From Enterobacter vonholyi (lineage in GTDB: Bacteria > Pseudomonadota > Gammaproteobacteria > Enterobacterales > Enterobacteriaceae), in contig NZ_VTUC01000007.1 in the NCBI RefSeq assembly GCF_008364555.1, positions 62,001 through 126,000 on the forward strand: a stretch of 64,000 bases of DNA, in the 5' to 3' direction. The position numbers and the translations under genes are program-made. Position 1 is the stretch's first letter. Every line of letters begins with the position of its first letter. This document shows positions 24,379 through 33,038 of the stretch, one piece after another. The notes under the pieces were generated by a model that was not told where the DNA came from, did no database searches, and worked only from the letters and a program-made list of their open reading frames with translations.

Positions 24379-25596
24379 TCACGACGATGACGTGGCCTCC
24401 GGTGCCTGCACCGGGGGCCATTTTTTTAGTCGCCACGTCAGCAGAAGCGCAATAACAACCAGACCCGCCGCGGCAAGATAGATCACCGGCACGCCTGCCC
24501 AGGCCATCACCAGCCCCGCCAGCGGGCCGGTAATGCCTAAAGACATATCCATGAATACCGTATAGGTCGCCAGCGCCGCCCCCTGATTCTGCTGCGGCAC
24601 GGCTTTTACCGCCACCACGCCCAGCGCCGGGAAGACCAGGGAAAAGCCAGCCCCCGCGAGGAACACGCCCACTTTGGCGACCCACGGCACCATCGCAATT
24701 CCGGTCAGCAGCAGCCCGACAATCTCTATCGCAAAGCAGATCATCGCCACATTCAGCCCGCCGAGACGGTTGATGCCGTTAGGGAAAAGCAGGCGGGCAC
24801 CTACAAACGCACAGCTAAACAGGGTTAACGCAAAGGCCGCGCCGTCCCAGCCTTTGGCGTCGTAAAACAGGGTGATGAAGGTCGCAATTACGCCAAAGCC
24901 GGTGGTTGCCAGCGCCAGGGCCATGCCGTACGGCCAGACGCGCCCCAGCACCGCCCGAAACGGCAGCGGCTTGCCTTTGCTGGCCTTTACTTTCGGACGC
25001 GGCAGCGCAAAGAGAATTGCCAGCAGCGCGACCGCCATAATGGTGATAGACAGCCCATACAGCCCGCCAAGCGCATAGCAGGCCACGCCGAGCGGCGCCC
25101 CGAGCGCCATTGCCCCGTAGGTGACAATCCCGTTCCAGGAGATCACCCGGCCAATGTGCGGCGCACCTACCACCCCCACGCCCCAGAGCGTCGAGCCGGT
25201 TCCCGCCAGGCTTTGCCCGATGCCAAGAATGACGCGGCCCAGGCAGAGCAGCGCCAGGCTGACCAGCGGCCAGTGGCTGGTTGCGGCAGCCAGCAGGTAG
25301 CTCAGACCACTGAGGAAACAGCCGCATAAACCCACCACCACAATGCTTTTTGGACCGAACAGGTCCGCGTAGCGCCCGGCATGGGGGCGACTCAGAAGCG
25401 TGGCGAAATACTGCAGGCTGATGACCAGCCCCGCCCAGAAGGCGCTGAAGCCCATCACGTCATGGACATAGCCCGGCAGGACCGCCAGCGGCAGGCCAAT
25501 GGTCAGATAGCTGGCAAAGTTGAAAATCACAACGGAAACGATGCGCAGATTGAGGCGCAATCCGCTCAGTGCCGGTTCAGCGGCAGGTTCGGGCAT
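24379..25596 (-). CDS. yhhS: Major facilitator superfamily transporter YhhS
   Basis: The 405 aa equal E. coli YhhS, with about twelve membrane segments. The MFS motif between segments 2 and 3 is visible as SRPHAGRYADLFG. The E. coli protein has been linked to efflux, but a physiological substrate is not established. Convergent with dcrB; only four bases separate the two stop codons. Confidence 0.94.
   Translation of the reverse strand: MPEPAAEPALSGLRLNLRIVSVVIFNFASYLTIGLPLAVLPGYVHDVMGFSAFWAGLVISLQYFATLLSRPHAGRYADLFGPKSIVVVGLCGCFLSGLSYLLAAATSHWPLVSLALLCLGRVILGIGQSLAGTGSTLWGVGVVGAPHIGRVISWNGIVTYGAMALGAPLGVACYALGGLYGLSITIMAVALLAILFALPRPKVKASKGKPLPFRAVLGRVWPYGMALALATTGFGVIATFITLFYDAKGWDGAAFALTLFSCAFVGARLLFPNGINRLGGLNVAMICFAIEIVGLLLTGIAMVPWVAKVGVFLAGAGFSLVFPALGVVAVKAVPQQNQGAALATYTVFMDMSLGITGPLAGLVMAWAGVPVIYLAAAGLVVIALLLTWRLKKWPPVQAPEATSSS
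24394..24428 (+). terminator. dcrB terminator embedded in yhhS coding sequence
   Basis: An interrupted stem (GGCC-CCGGTGC pairing with GCACCGG-GGCC, 24394-24419) is followed by seven T residues (24421-24427). It lies 20 bases beyond the dcrB stop, within the last codons of the convergent yhhS. Confidence 0.8.
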
Positions 25597-25741
25597 GGAG
25601 TTTTACCTGGATTTTTTACAACCGTGTTTCACTATTACCACGGCGCAATAAGAAAATCAGCACCGACTTTCAGATTAACGGCTCCAGACGAAGCGAAGCC
25701 CGGGCACTACACTTATCGGGTCATCATATTAAGGAACACGC

Positions 25742-26791
25742 ATGATCGCTAACCCGTCCGACAAAGCTGGACTTCACATCTTATTAAAACTCGCCTGTCT
25801 GGTGGTTATCCTTGCGGGTATTCATGCTGCCGCCGACATTATTGTTCAGCTCCTGCTGGCGCTCTTTTTTGCCATTGTGCTTAATCCTCTGGTCACCTGG
25901 TTTTTACGTCGGGGCGTCAGCCGCCCGGTAGCCATCACCATTGTGGTTATTGTTATGCTGATTGGCCTGACGGCGCTCTTCGGCGTACTGGCGGCATCGC
26001 TGAGCGAATTCTCCACCATGCTGCCACAGTACAACAAAGAGCTGACGCGTAAGATTGTCGCGCTGCAGGAGATGGTACCCTTTCTTAATCTGCATATTTC
26101 ACCCGAACGGATGCTGCGCAGAATGGACTCCGAGAAGGTCATGACCTACGCCACCACGTTGATGACGGGGCTTTCCGGCGCGATGGCCAGCATTCTGCTG
26201 CTGGTCATGACGGTAGTGTTTATGCTGTTCGAAGTCCGCCACGTTCCCTATAAGCTGCGCTTTGCACTGAACAACCCACAAATTCACATTGCCGGATTAC
26301 ACCGGGCACTGAAGGGCGTCTCAAAATATCTGGCGCTGAAAACGCTTCTGAGCGTCTGGACCGGGGTCATTGTCTGGCTGGGGCTGATGCTGATGGACGT
26401 GCAGTTCGCGCTGATGTGGGGCGTGCTGGCATTTCTGCTGAACTACGTGCCGAATATTGGCGCGGTGCTTTCCGCCGTACCGCCGATGATTCAGGCGTTT
26501 CTGTTCAACGGTTTCTACGAATGCATGCTGGTCGGCGCGCTGTTCCTCGTCGTGCATATGGTGCTGGGCAATATTCTTGAACCGCGCATGATGGGACACC
26601 GTCTGGGCATGTCGACGCTGGTGGTATTTTTATCCTTACTGATTTGGGGATGGCTGCTGGGCCCGGTCGGTATGCTGCTGTCGGTCCCCCTGACCAGCGT
26701 ATGTAAAATCTGGATGGAAACCACCAAAGGCGGCAGCAAGCTGGCGATCCTGCTCGGTCCGGGGAGGCCGAAAAGCCGATTACCCGGATAA
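25742..26791 (+). CDS. yhhT: AI-2E family (PerM-like) inner membrane protein YhhT
   Basis: The 349 aa equal E. coli YhhT. The AI-2E/PerM family has about eight membrane segments; some members export autoinducer-2 or act in ion antiport, but YhhT has no proven substrate. NYVPNIGAV and EPRMMGHRLG near residues 236 and 281 are family motifs. In K-12 acpT follows; here the entire APE cluster lies between yhhT and acpT. Confidence 0.94.
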   Translation: MIANPSDKAGLHILLKLACLVVILAGIHAAADIIVQLLLALFFAIVLNPLVTWFLRRGVSRPVAITIVVIVMLIGLTALFGVLAASLSEFSTMLPQYNKELTRKIVALQEMVPFLNLHISPERMLRRMDSEKVMTYATTLMTGLSGAMASILLLVMTVVFMLFEVRHVPYKLRFALNNPQIHIAGLHRALKGVSKYLALKTLLSVWTGVIVWLGLMLMDVQFALMWGVLAFLLNYVPNIGAVLSAVPPMIQAFLFNGFYECMLVGALFLVVHMVLGNILEPRMMGHRLGMSTLVVFLSLLIWGWLLGPVGMLLSVPLTSVCKIWMETTKGGSKLAILLGPGRPKSRLPG

Positions 26792-26794
26792 CCG

Positions 26795-26814
26795 ACCTAC
26801 CTGTACAGGTAGGT
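26795..26814. repeat. Perfect 20-bp palindrome downstream of yhhT
   Basis: ACCTACCTGT followed directly by its exact reverse complement. It begins 3 bases after the yhhT stop. The following bases (TTAAAC) are not a clear U-tract, so it may be a weak terminator or a protein-binding site. Confidence 0.75.
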
Positions 26815-26841
26815 TTAAACCATCAGTAATACACCGTAAAT

Positions 26842-26873
26842 TACCGCGTCCTTAATCCGTCGCGGTATTTTAT
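26842..26873 (+). terminator. Possible terminator after yhhT
   Basis: A 7-bp stem (TACCGCG 26842-26848 with CGCGGTA 26861-26867), a 12-base loop, then TTTTATTT. It would end yhhT transcription before the APE cluster. The loop is long, so confidence is moderate. Confidence 0.6.
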
Positions 26874-27124
26874 TTGCGTTAAGGCGATATTCACCCTGTT
26901 TTATTTACGTCGTGCGCATTACGCTCAAACGCAATTTATGATTTAACGCAAATTATAAAAAATGAAATAGTTACTTACTTTCCATGTTATTATTTCCGTC
27001 TTCGCTTCATCGTAATGCAAACATTAATATTGATTAAAAATACGCCTGGCGCCAACGGATAGCCGGATGAATATTATTTGTAAAACCACTACCTTTAATT
27101 GTTAATATTGATATGGAGTTGTTG
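26874..27124. other. AT-rich intergenic region upstream of the APE cluster
   Basis: About 250 bases without an ORF and clearly richer in A+T than the flanking genes. It must hold the promoter for the lipoprotein gene and probably for the cluster; several TATTAT-like hexamers are present but none pairs with a convincing -35. Such AT-rich stretches often bind H-NS; that is inference here. Confidence 0.5.
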
Positions 27125-27514
27125 ATGAAAAAGATCGTTAAATGGTGTGCTGCTGCCGTATTCGTTGGCGCACTGGCAGGCTGTGCGCGTACCGCCCCAA
27201 TCGCTCAGGTTCACTCTATTGTAAGCGCGGGTCATACTGCCGATCAGGTAAAAACGGCAATTTTGAAAGCAGGCCAAAAACGTGACTGGATCATGACGGA
27301 AGCGGGCCCGGGAATGATTAAGGGGCGTCTGCAGTCGCGCGATCACTCGGTCCAGGTGAGTATTCCGTATACGGCAACAAGCTATTCAATCAACTATGAA
27401 AACAGCCTTAATCTGAAAGCGGCAGACGGTAAAATTCACAAAAATTATAACCGCTGGGTGAATAACCTCGACCACGATATTCAGCTGAACCTCTCCGCAG
27501 GCGCCACGCTGTAA
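27125..27514 (+). CDS. Small lipoprotein at the head of the APE cluster
   Basis: Encodes 129 aa with a signal peptide and a lipobox GALAGC, placing the lipidated cysteine at residue 20. The ATG at 27125 has GGAG 6 bases upstream; the ATG at 27113 overlaps that ribosome-binding site and is rejected. The mature part is a single small domain of no function I recognise. By position it could be the gene called apeA in described APE clusters, but I am not certain. A 7-bp hairpin (27528-27547) follows before the methyltransferase gene. Confidence 0.85.
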   Translation: MKKIVKWCAAAVFVGALAGCARTAPIAQVHSIVSAGHTADQVKTAILKAGQKRDWIMTEAGPGMIKGRLQSRDHSVQVSIPYTATSYSINYENSLNLKAADGKIHKNYNRWVNNLDHDIQLNLSAGATL

Positions 27515-27583
27515 TATTTTTCTAAAGTCGGGCCGCGTATGGCCCGATAACCTCTCTTTATTATCCTCAAAGGTTACGTAGTA

Positions 27584-28648
27584 ATGTACGAAAAGGACAC
27601 ACTCAGCGCACTGGATGCCATTACCGAAGCGCAACGCATCGCTTTTGCCCCGATGTTATTCCAGACTGCGCTTTGTCTGCGTAACTCAGGCGTTCTCGCC
27701 TGGCTCGATAAACAAGGGAAAGAAGGTGCCAGCCTTGAGGAAATAACAGAACACAGCACGCTAGGTAGCTATGGTGTCAGCGTACTGCTGGATATGGGAT
27801 TAAGCGGTCGAATCGTAACCCAACAGCAAGGACGTTATTTCCTGGCGAAAGTGGGCCATTTTTTACTGCACGACGAAATGACCCGCGTAAATATGGATTT
27901 CACCCAGGACGTTTGTTACCAGGGGCTATTTCACCTGGCGGACGCCCTGCAGGAAGAAAAACCTGCCGGATTAGCCGTGTTTGGCAACTGGCCAACCATC
28001 TACCCGGCTTTATCCCAATTACCTGCTCCGGCGAAGGATAGCTGGTTCGCCTTTGATCATTACTATTCTGACGCCGCTTTTGACGCTGCTTTGCCATATA
28101 TATTCGCAAGCTCGCCGACAAAATTGTACGATGTGGGCGGAAATACGGGTAAATGGTCGTTACGCTGCTGCCGCTATGACGAAAATGTTGCCGTGACGAT
28201 CCTCGATCTGCCGCAGCAGATAGCGCTGGCGCAGGAAAACATCGCAAAAGCAGGTTTTTCTCATCGTATTGCATTCCATGCTGTCGATATGCTTAGCCCA
28301 GCAAGATTGCCGGGTGACGCCGACGTCTGGTGGATGAGCCAGTTCCTGGATTGTTTCTCTCCGGATCAGATTGTCGCCATGCTGACGCGCGTCGCACAGG
28401 CCATGAAGCCAGGCGCACGTTTGTGCATTATGGAGCTTTTCTGGGATGCTCAGAAATTTGAAGCAGCCTCTTTCAGCCTGAATGCCACCTCGCTCTATTT
28501 CACCTGTATGGCGAATGGCAATAGCCGGTTTTACAGCGTAGAAAAGTTTTATCGCTACCTGGAGAGCGCAGGTTTCAACGTTGAACAGCGGCTGGACAAT
28601 CTTGGGGTCGGTCATACCCTGCTGATATGCACCAAACGTGAACAATAG
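27584..28648 (+). CDS. apeB: APE cluster SAM-dependent O-methyltransferase
   Basis: Encodes 354 aa. An N-terminal winged-helix dimerisation-type region (about 20-110) is followed by a class I methyltransferase domain; the SAM-binding glycine motif is YDVGGNTGKW near residue 181. The layout is that of plant-type O-methyltransferases. In APE pathways the enzyme is expected to methylate the hydroxyl of the aryl head group, which is inference here. It is separated from neighbours by about 70 bases on each side, unlike the overlapping genes downstream, so it may be expressed differently. Confidence 0.88.
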   Translation: MYEKDTLSALDAITEAQRIAFAPMLFQTALCLRNSGVLAWLDKQGKEGASLEEITEHSTLGSYGVSVLLDMGLSGRIVTQQQGRYFLAKVGHFLLHDEMTRVNMDFTQDVCYQGLFHLADALQEEKPAGLAVFGNWPTIYPALSQLPAPAKDSWFAFDHYYSDAAFDAALPYIFASSPTKLYDVGGNTGKWSLRCCRYDENVAVTILDLPQQIALAQENIAKAGFSHRIAFHAVDMLSPARLPGDADVWWMSQFLDCFSPDQIVAMLTRVAQAMKPGARLCIMELFWDAQKFEAASFSLNATSLYFTCMANGNSRFYSVEKFYRYLESAGFNVEQRLDNLGVGHTLLICTKREQ

Positions 28649-28715
28649 AGCAGCTTAGCTGCCCGGGTGGCCCAGTCTGCCTTTTGAATACGGTTTTTTT
28701 CGCGGACGCGCGTAG

Positions 28716-29438
28716 ATGAAATTTTCACTGAACATTATCGACTGGCAGGCCAGAGCGCCAGGACTCAGCGATGCCACAGAGTGGCAGGCGTGGTCTCGCC
28801 TGCAGCTGGCCGTCGATCCAGCTGCCCCGCTTCCCCGGTTGACCGCTTTACCTATGATGACCGCGCGCCGCCTCAATTCAGGCAGTAAGCTGGCAGTGGA
28901 TATTGGTCTTGCCATGCTGCAAAACCACGCCATTGATGCCGTCGTCTATTCCAGCCGCCACGGCGAGCTGGAGCGTAACTACCGTATTCTGCATGCTCTG
29001 GCAACCGGCCAGTCCGTATCGCCCACCGACTTCGCCATGTCCGTGCACAACTCGGCGGTGGGCAATCTCACGATTACCGCACGCCAGCCCATCGTCTCGT
29101 CATCCATTTCTGCCGGGCTGGACACCTTCCAGCAGGCTTTATGTGAAGTCCTGAGCCTGCTGCATGCCGGCTACTCCCGCGTCTTGCTGGTCGATTTTGA
29201 CGGCGCGCTGCCGGAATTTTACCATCCGGCGTTACCGCAGCAGATGCCCACCTGGCCCTACGCGCTGGCGCTGGTCATTGAATCCGGCCAGGAATTGCAG
29301 TGTGAAACCCACAGCGGCAGCACGGGTGAAGAACCCGCCCTGCCGCAAAGCCTGATGTTCCTGCAGCGCTATCTCAGCGAGGAACGTCAGTTTGTAGTGC
29401 CCGGCGAACGTTTGCTGTGGCAATGGACGCGCGCATGA
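28716..29438 (+). CDS. apeC: Ketosynthase-like chain-length factor of the APE synthase
   Basis: Encodes 240 aa of the beta-ketoacyl synthase N-terminal-like type, little more than half a normal ketosynthase. I see no active-site cysteine in a TACSS- or SACTS-type motif, so it should be non-catalytic. Related proteins pair with the ApeO ketosynthase as a heterodimer that sets polyene length. AVVYSSRHGELER and DFAMSVHNSAVG are conserved in the family. Its stop overlaps the next start by 4 bases. Confidence 0.85.
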   Translation: MKFSLNIIDWQARAPGLSDATEWQAWSRLQLAVDPAAPLPRLTALPMMTARRLNSGSKLAVDIGLAMLQNHAIDAVVYSSRHGELERNYRILHALATGQSVSPTDFAMSVHNSAVGNLTITARQPIVSSSISAGLDTFQQALCEVLSLLHAGYSRVLLVDFDGALPEFYHPALPQQMPTWPYALALVIESGQELQCETHSGSTGEEPALPQSLMFLQRYLSEERQFVVPGERLLWQWTRA

Positions 29439-30250
29439 ACCACCTGGCTGCCCGTATCAACTGGTTATGGCGTCTGGTGATGACCGGATTCTGCTTCGCG
29501 CTGTTTGGCGTGGGCGGACTGCTGCTGTCGCTGGTCTGGTTCAACCTGCTGCTGATCGTCCAGCGCGACCGCGCCAACCGTCGACGTCTGGCGCGTCGCA
29601 GCATTGCGGCCAGCTTCCGTTTCTTCCTGACCGTTGCGCGCGGCCTCGGGGTACTGGACTATCGCATTCACAATCTTGACGCGCTGCGCAGCGATCGGGG
29701 TTGTCTGGTGGTAGCTAACCACCCCACGTTAATTGACTACGTGATCCTGGCGTCGGTGATGCCAGAAACCGACTGTCTGGTGAAGAGCGCGCTGCTGCGT
29801 AATCCCTTTGTCAGCGGCGTCATCCGCGCGGCGGATTACCTGATTAACAGCGAAGCCGAGCCCCTGCTCGCGGCCAGCCAGCAGCGTCTGGCTCAGGGCG
29901 ACACGCTTTTGATCTTCCCGGAAGGCACGCGAACCCGGTTTGGCGAGGCTATCTCCCTCCAGCGCGGCGCGGCTAATATCGCCGTGCGCTGTAACAGCGA
30001 TCTGCGGGTGGTGCTGATCCACTGTAGCGAACATCTGCTGGATAAAAAAAGTCACTGGTATGATGTACCGCCAGAAAAACCTGTTTTCACCGTGGATGTC
30101 CGCGACCGCGTGAACATCGACGAATTTTACGATGCAAATGAACAAGAACCGGCGCTGGCGGCAAGGCAGTTAAACCGGCATCTGGAGCATCGATTAACAT
30201 CAGGCCTTCAATCTTTGTCAGGAATTAATGATGCAAGCGCTTTATCTTGA
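29435..30250 (+). CDS. apeD: Lysophospholipid-type acyltransferase (LPLAT)
   Basis: Encodes 271 aa from the ATG overlapping the apeC stop (ATGA). An N-terminal membrane segment (about residues 10-45) precedes the LPLAT domain with its H-X4-D motif NHPTLID near residue 97 and the substrate motif FPEGTRTR near 165. It should transfer an acyl chain to a glycerol- or sugar-linked acceptor at the inner membrane, perhaps building the lipid anchor of the polyene. The acceptor is unknown. Confidence 0.85.
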   Translation: MNHLAARINWLWRLVMTGFCFALFGVGGLLLSLVWFNLLLIVQRDRANRRRLARRSIAASFRFFLTVARGLGVLDYRIHNLDALRSDRGCLVVANHPTLIDYVILASVMPETDCLVKSALLRNPFVSGVIRAADYLINSEAEPLLAASQQRLAQGDTLLIFPEGTRTRFGEAISLQRGAANIAVRCNSDLRVVLIHCSEHLLDKKSHWYDVPPEKPVFTVDVRDRVNIDEFYDANEQEPALAARQLNRHLEHRLTSGLQSLSGINDASALS

Positions 30251-30488
30251 AATTAAGAATCTCATTATCACCACGCTGAATCTGGACGAGCTTACCGCAG
30301 AGGATATTGATACCGATGCCGCGCTGTTTGGCGATGGGCTGGGTCTGGACTCCATTGACGCGCTGGAACTGGGTCTGGCGGTAAAAAACCAGTATGGCGT
30401 GGTGCTTTCTGCCGAAAGCGAAGAGATGCGCCAGCACTTCTTTTCCGTCGCCACGCTGGCGTCCTTTATCAACGCTCAACGCGCCTGA
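30231..30488 (+). CDS. apeE: Acyl carrier protein 1 of the APE system
   Basis: Encodes 85 aa, an acyl carrier protein with the phosphopantetheine-accepting serine in GLGLDSIDALEL (Ser41). AGGA lies 7 bases before the chosen ATG; a second ATG one codon earlier is possible. The start lies within the end of apeD, an overlap of 20 bases. It is presumably activated by the AcpT encoded at the far end of the cluster. Confidence 0.92.
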   Translation: MQALYLEIKNLIITTLNLDELTAEDIDTDAALFGDGLGLDSIDALELGLAVKNQYGVVLSAESEEMRQHFFSVATLASFINAQRA

Positions 30489-30498
30489 GATGTGAACG

Positions 30499-30750
30499 AT
30501 GACTGAACAAGAAACCATTTATCAGGAAGTCTGCGGCCTTCTGACCAAGCTCTTTGAAATCGACCCGCAGGACATTACGCCCGAAGCCCGTCTTTATGAA
30601 GACCTGGAGCTGGACAGCATTGACGCGGTGGACATGATCGTTCACCTGCAGAAGAAAACCGGTAAGAAAATCAAGCCGGAAACCTTCAAATCGGTTCGTA
30701 CCGTTCAGGATGTGGTAGACGCCGTCGAACAGCTTCTGCGCGAAGAGTAA
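30499..30750 (+). CDS. apeF: Acyl carrier protein 2 of the APE system
   Basis: Encodes 83 aa with the serine attachment motif DLELDSIDAVDM (Ser40). It is divergent from the first carrier, with a Lys-rich helix III region (KKTGKKIKPETFK), so the two are probably not interchangeable. One is expected to hold the aryl starter and growing chain. Ten bases separate it from apeE. Confidence 0.92.
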   Translation: MTEQETIYQEVCGLLTKLFEIDPQDITPEARLYEDLELDSIDAVDMIVHLQKKTGKKIKPETFKSVRTVQDVVDAVEQLLREE

Positions 30751-30756
30751 GACGTC

Positions 30757-31344
30757 GTGCGTGGTGGACGGACGTTCCCGGTCATCCCACTGCTGACGGG
30801 GCTGATGCTGCTGGCGTGGCCTTTTCTGATTGGATTTGGGCTGACGCACAACAGCCTGCAGTGGCTGTTGCCGGTGATGGCGCTGGTATTGCTGCTGCGG
30901 CTGCGCCAGGCGCGGCGGAACGCTGGCCCGATGCGGTATGTGGTGCAGTGCGTGGCGCTCGCGGGCATTGCGCTCTGCGCGGCAAGCTACCTGCTGAAAA
31001 CCCACCAGTGGCTGCTGTTCTACCCGGTGGTCGTCAACCTTGTGATGCTGGCCGTGTTTGGCGGTTCGCTGTGGACCGCGATGCCGCTGGTCGAACGGCT
31101 GGCGCGCTTGCGCGAGCCGGATTTGCCCCCGGAGGGCGTGCGCTATACCCGCAGGGTGACCCTCGTCTGGTGCGGCTTTTTCATCGGAAACGGCGCAATG
31201 GCGCTGTTCACCGTTCTCCACGGCGACCTGCATCTGTGGACGCTGTGGAACGGTATGGTGGCTTATATCCTGATGGGAACGCTGATGGTGACCGAGTGGC
31301 TGGTCCGCCAGCGGGTGATAAAAAAAGAGATGCACAATGACTAA
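30757..31344 (+). CDS. apeG: COG4648-type integral membrane protein of the APE cluster
   Basis: Encodes 195 aa, probably from a GTG at 30757, six bases after apeF; no ATG with a better ribosome-binding site is apparent nearby. About five or six hydrophobic segments are visible, with a charged loop near residues 115-130 (ERLARLREPDLPPEG). The family (COG4648) occurs in APE-like clusters; its role is not established. It may anchor the biosynthetic complex at the inner membrane. Confidence 0.82.
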   Translation: MRGGRTFPVIPLLTGLMLLAWPFLIGFGLTHNSLQWLLPVMALVLLLRLRQARRNAGPMRYVVQCVALAGIALCAASYLLKTHQWLLFYPVVVNLVMLAVFGGSLWTAMPLVERLARLREPDLPPEGVRYTRRVTLVWCGFFIGNGAMALFTVLHGDLHLWTLWNGMVAYILMGTLMVTEWLVRQRVIKKEMHND

Positions 31345-32698
31345 CCCCCTTCCGCTGGGCCAGTGGTTAAACGCCCCGCGCCCTGACGACATGCCCGTTG
31401 CCTGGCTTGACGATCGTACCTGGACGCTGGGCCAGCTGCGCCACGACGTGACCTTGCTGGTTGACATCCTGCGTCAGCAGGAAGGCGAGCGCTGGGCGCT
31501 GTGCTTTGAAAACAGCTATCTGTTTATCGTTGCGCTGCTGGCCTCGCTGCATGCCGGTAAAACGCCAGTCATTCCCGGCCATAGCCGCGTCTCGCAGCTT
31601 GAAGAACAGCAGTCGTTGTTTAGCGGCGTCCTGAGCGACAGGACTCTCGATTTCCATGGCAAGCTGATTGTGGTGGCCTCCAGCCATCAGACTGCTCGCC
31701 ACTGGACGCCCCTGCCGGACATTGACGAAAGCCGCTTTGTTGAACTGTTCACCTCCGGCTCCACGGGGACGCCGCGTCGGGTGATTAAGCACATCGTCAG
31801 TCTGGATCGCGAAGCCCGTCTGCTGGCTGACCGCTTCGGCGAGCGTCTGACTGGCTGTAGCGTTGTCGCCTCGGTCGTACCGCAACATCTGTACGGCCTG
31901 ACCTTCCGTATCGTCTTGCCGATGGCGCTGGGCCTGCCGCTGCATGCTGCGATGCTCTACTATGCAGAGCAGCTGGCCGCCCTTCCTCATGACAGGCATT
32001 ACCTGTTCATCAGCAGCCCGGCGTTCCTGAAGCGCCTGGATACGGAGCTGCCTGCGCCGCCCGTCAGAATGCTGATTTCAGCAGGCGGAATGCTGCCCTG
32101 GTGTGACGTCGCCACCACCGCGGGCTGGCTTAACATCTGCCCGGATGAAATTTATGGCAGCACCGAAACCGGGATCCTCGCCTGGCGCCATCGCCAGCAG
32201 GATAACGTGCCGTGGCTCGCGTTCCCCGGCGTTATCTTCCATCAGGAAGATGACGCCTGTCGCGTCACGTCGCCACTGATCCACGAGGCTGAAGGACTCC
32301 AGCTGGACGATATCCTCCACTTCGACAGCGAGGGGCTTTTCAGCATCGCCGGGCGTCGCGGGCGGGTGGTCAAAATTGAAGAAAAGCGCATCTCGCTTAA
32401 CGAGATCGAACGTCGCCTGCTGGAGCTCGACGGCATTTGCGAAGCGGCGGCCCTGCCGGTCACGCGCGGGGGCCGTCAGGGGATTGGCGCCCTGCTGGTT
32501 CTGGACGAAGCGGTTCGCCAGCGCGGGTATATGCAGGATAAAAAAGCGCAGGAGTTTGCCTGGCGTCGCGCCCTGCTGCCGTGGCTTGAGCCGGTCGCCG
32601 TTCCACGCTACTGGCGTATTGTCGATGAAATGCCGGTAAACAGTATGAACAAGCGTGTCTATGCGCAGTTAGAGGAGTTATTTCATGAAAATTCATGA
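31337..32698 (+). CDS. apeH: AMP-dependent aryl-acid activating enzyme
   Basis: Encodes 453 aa of the acyl-CoA synthetase/adenylation superfamily, compact for the family. The phosphate-binding loop FTSGSTGTPRR is near residue 137, EIYGSTETGI near 272, and GRRGRVVKIEEKRISLNEIE in the C-terminal hinge. It should activate an aryl carboxylic acid (4-hydroxybenzoate in characterised APE systems) and load it on a carrier protein. It overlaps apeG by 8 bases and the next gene by 14. Confidence 0.88.
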   Translation: MTNPLPLGQWLNAPRPDDMPVAWLDDRTWTLGQLRHDVTLLVDILRQQEGERWALCFENSYLFIVALLASLHAGKTPVIPGHSRVSQLEEQQSLFSGVLSDRTLDFHGKLIVVASSHQTARHWTPLPDIDESRFVELFTSGSTGTPRRVIKHIVSLDREARLLADRFGERLTGCSVVASVVPQHLYGLTFRIVLPMALGLPLHAAMLYYAEQLAALPHDRHYLFISSPAFLKRLDTELPAPPVRMLISAGGMLPWCDVATTAGWLNICPDEIYGSTETGILAWRHRQQDNVPWLAFPGVIFHQEDDACRVTSPLIHEAEGLQLDDILHFDSEGLFSIAGRRGRVVKIEEKRISLNEIERRLLELDGICEAAALPVTRGGRQGIGALLVLDEAVRQRGYMQDKKAQEFAWRRALLPWLEPVAVPRYWRIVDEMPVNSMNKRVYAQLEELFHENS

Positions 32699-33038
32699 AA
32701 TTGAGCGCCACCAGACACAGCCGGAGAAGCTGGAGATCGTTTTGCATCTCGACTCGGCGCTGTTCTGGTTTCAGGGCCATTTTGCCGTACAGCCGCTGCT
32801 GCCCGGCGTTGCGCAGCTTGACTGGGTGATGCACTACGCCACGACGTTACTGGCACCGGGCTACCGCTTTCACAGCATTCAAAACGTGAAGTTCCAGGCA
32901 CCTCTGCTGCCGGAAACCACGGTGACGCTGATGCTTGAGTGGCATGCTGAACGTCAGATGCTGACCTTCAGCTACCAGCGTCACGCAGGGGCTGAGCGCC
33001 ATACCGCCAGCAGCGGGAAAATTCGGCTATGTCAGTAA
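32685..33038 (+). CDS. apeI: Hotdog-fold 3-hydroxyacyl-ACP dehydratase, small subunit type
   Basis: Encodes 117 aa of the FabA/FabZ-like hotdog fold. The catalytic-histidine region FWFQGHFAVQPLLPGVAQ resembles the FabZ motif. With the second dehydratase (at 39784) it should remove water from the 3-hydroxyacyl chain to give the conjugated polyene. It overlaps its neighbours by 14 and 10 bases. Confidence 0.87.
   Translation: MKIHEIERHQTQPEKLEIVLHLDSALFWFQGHFAVQPLLPGVAQLDWVMHYATTLLAPGYRFHSIQNVKFQAPLLPETTVTLMLEWHAERQMLTFSYQRHAGAERHTASSGKIRLCQ

Noticed and set aside
28716-29438. apeC as a truncated, broken ketosynthase pseudogene
   Set aside because: The frame is intact, the neighbours overlap normally, and short KS-like proteins of this type are a regular part of APE clusters.
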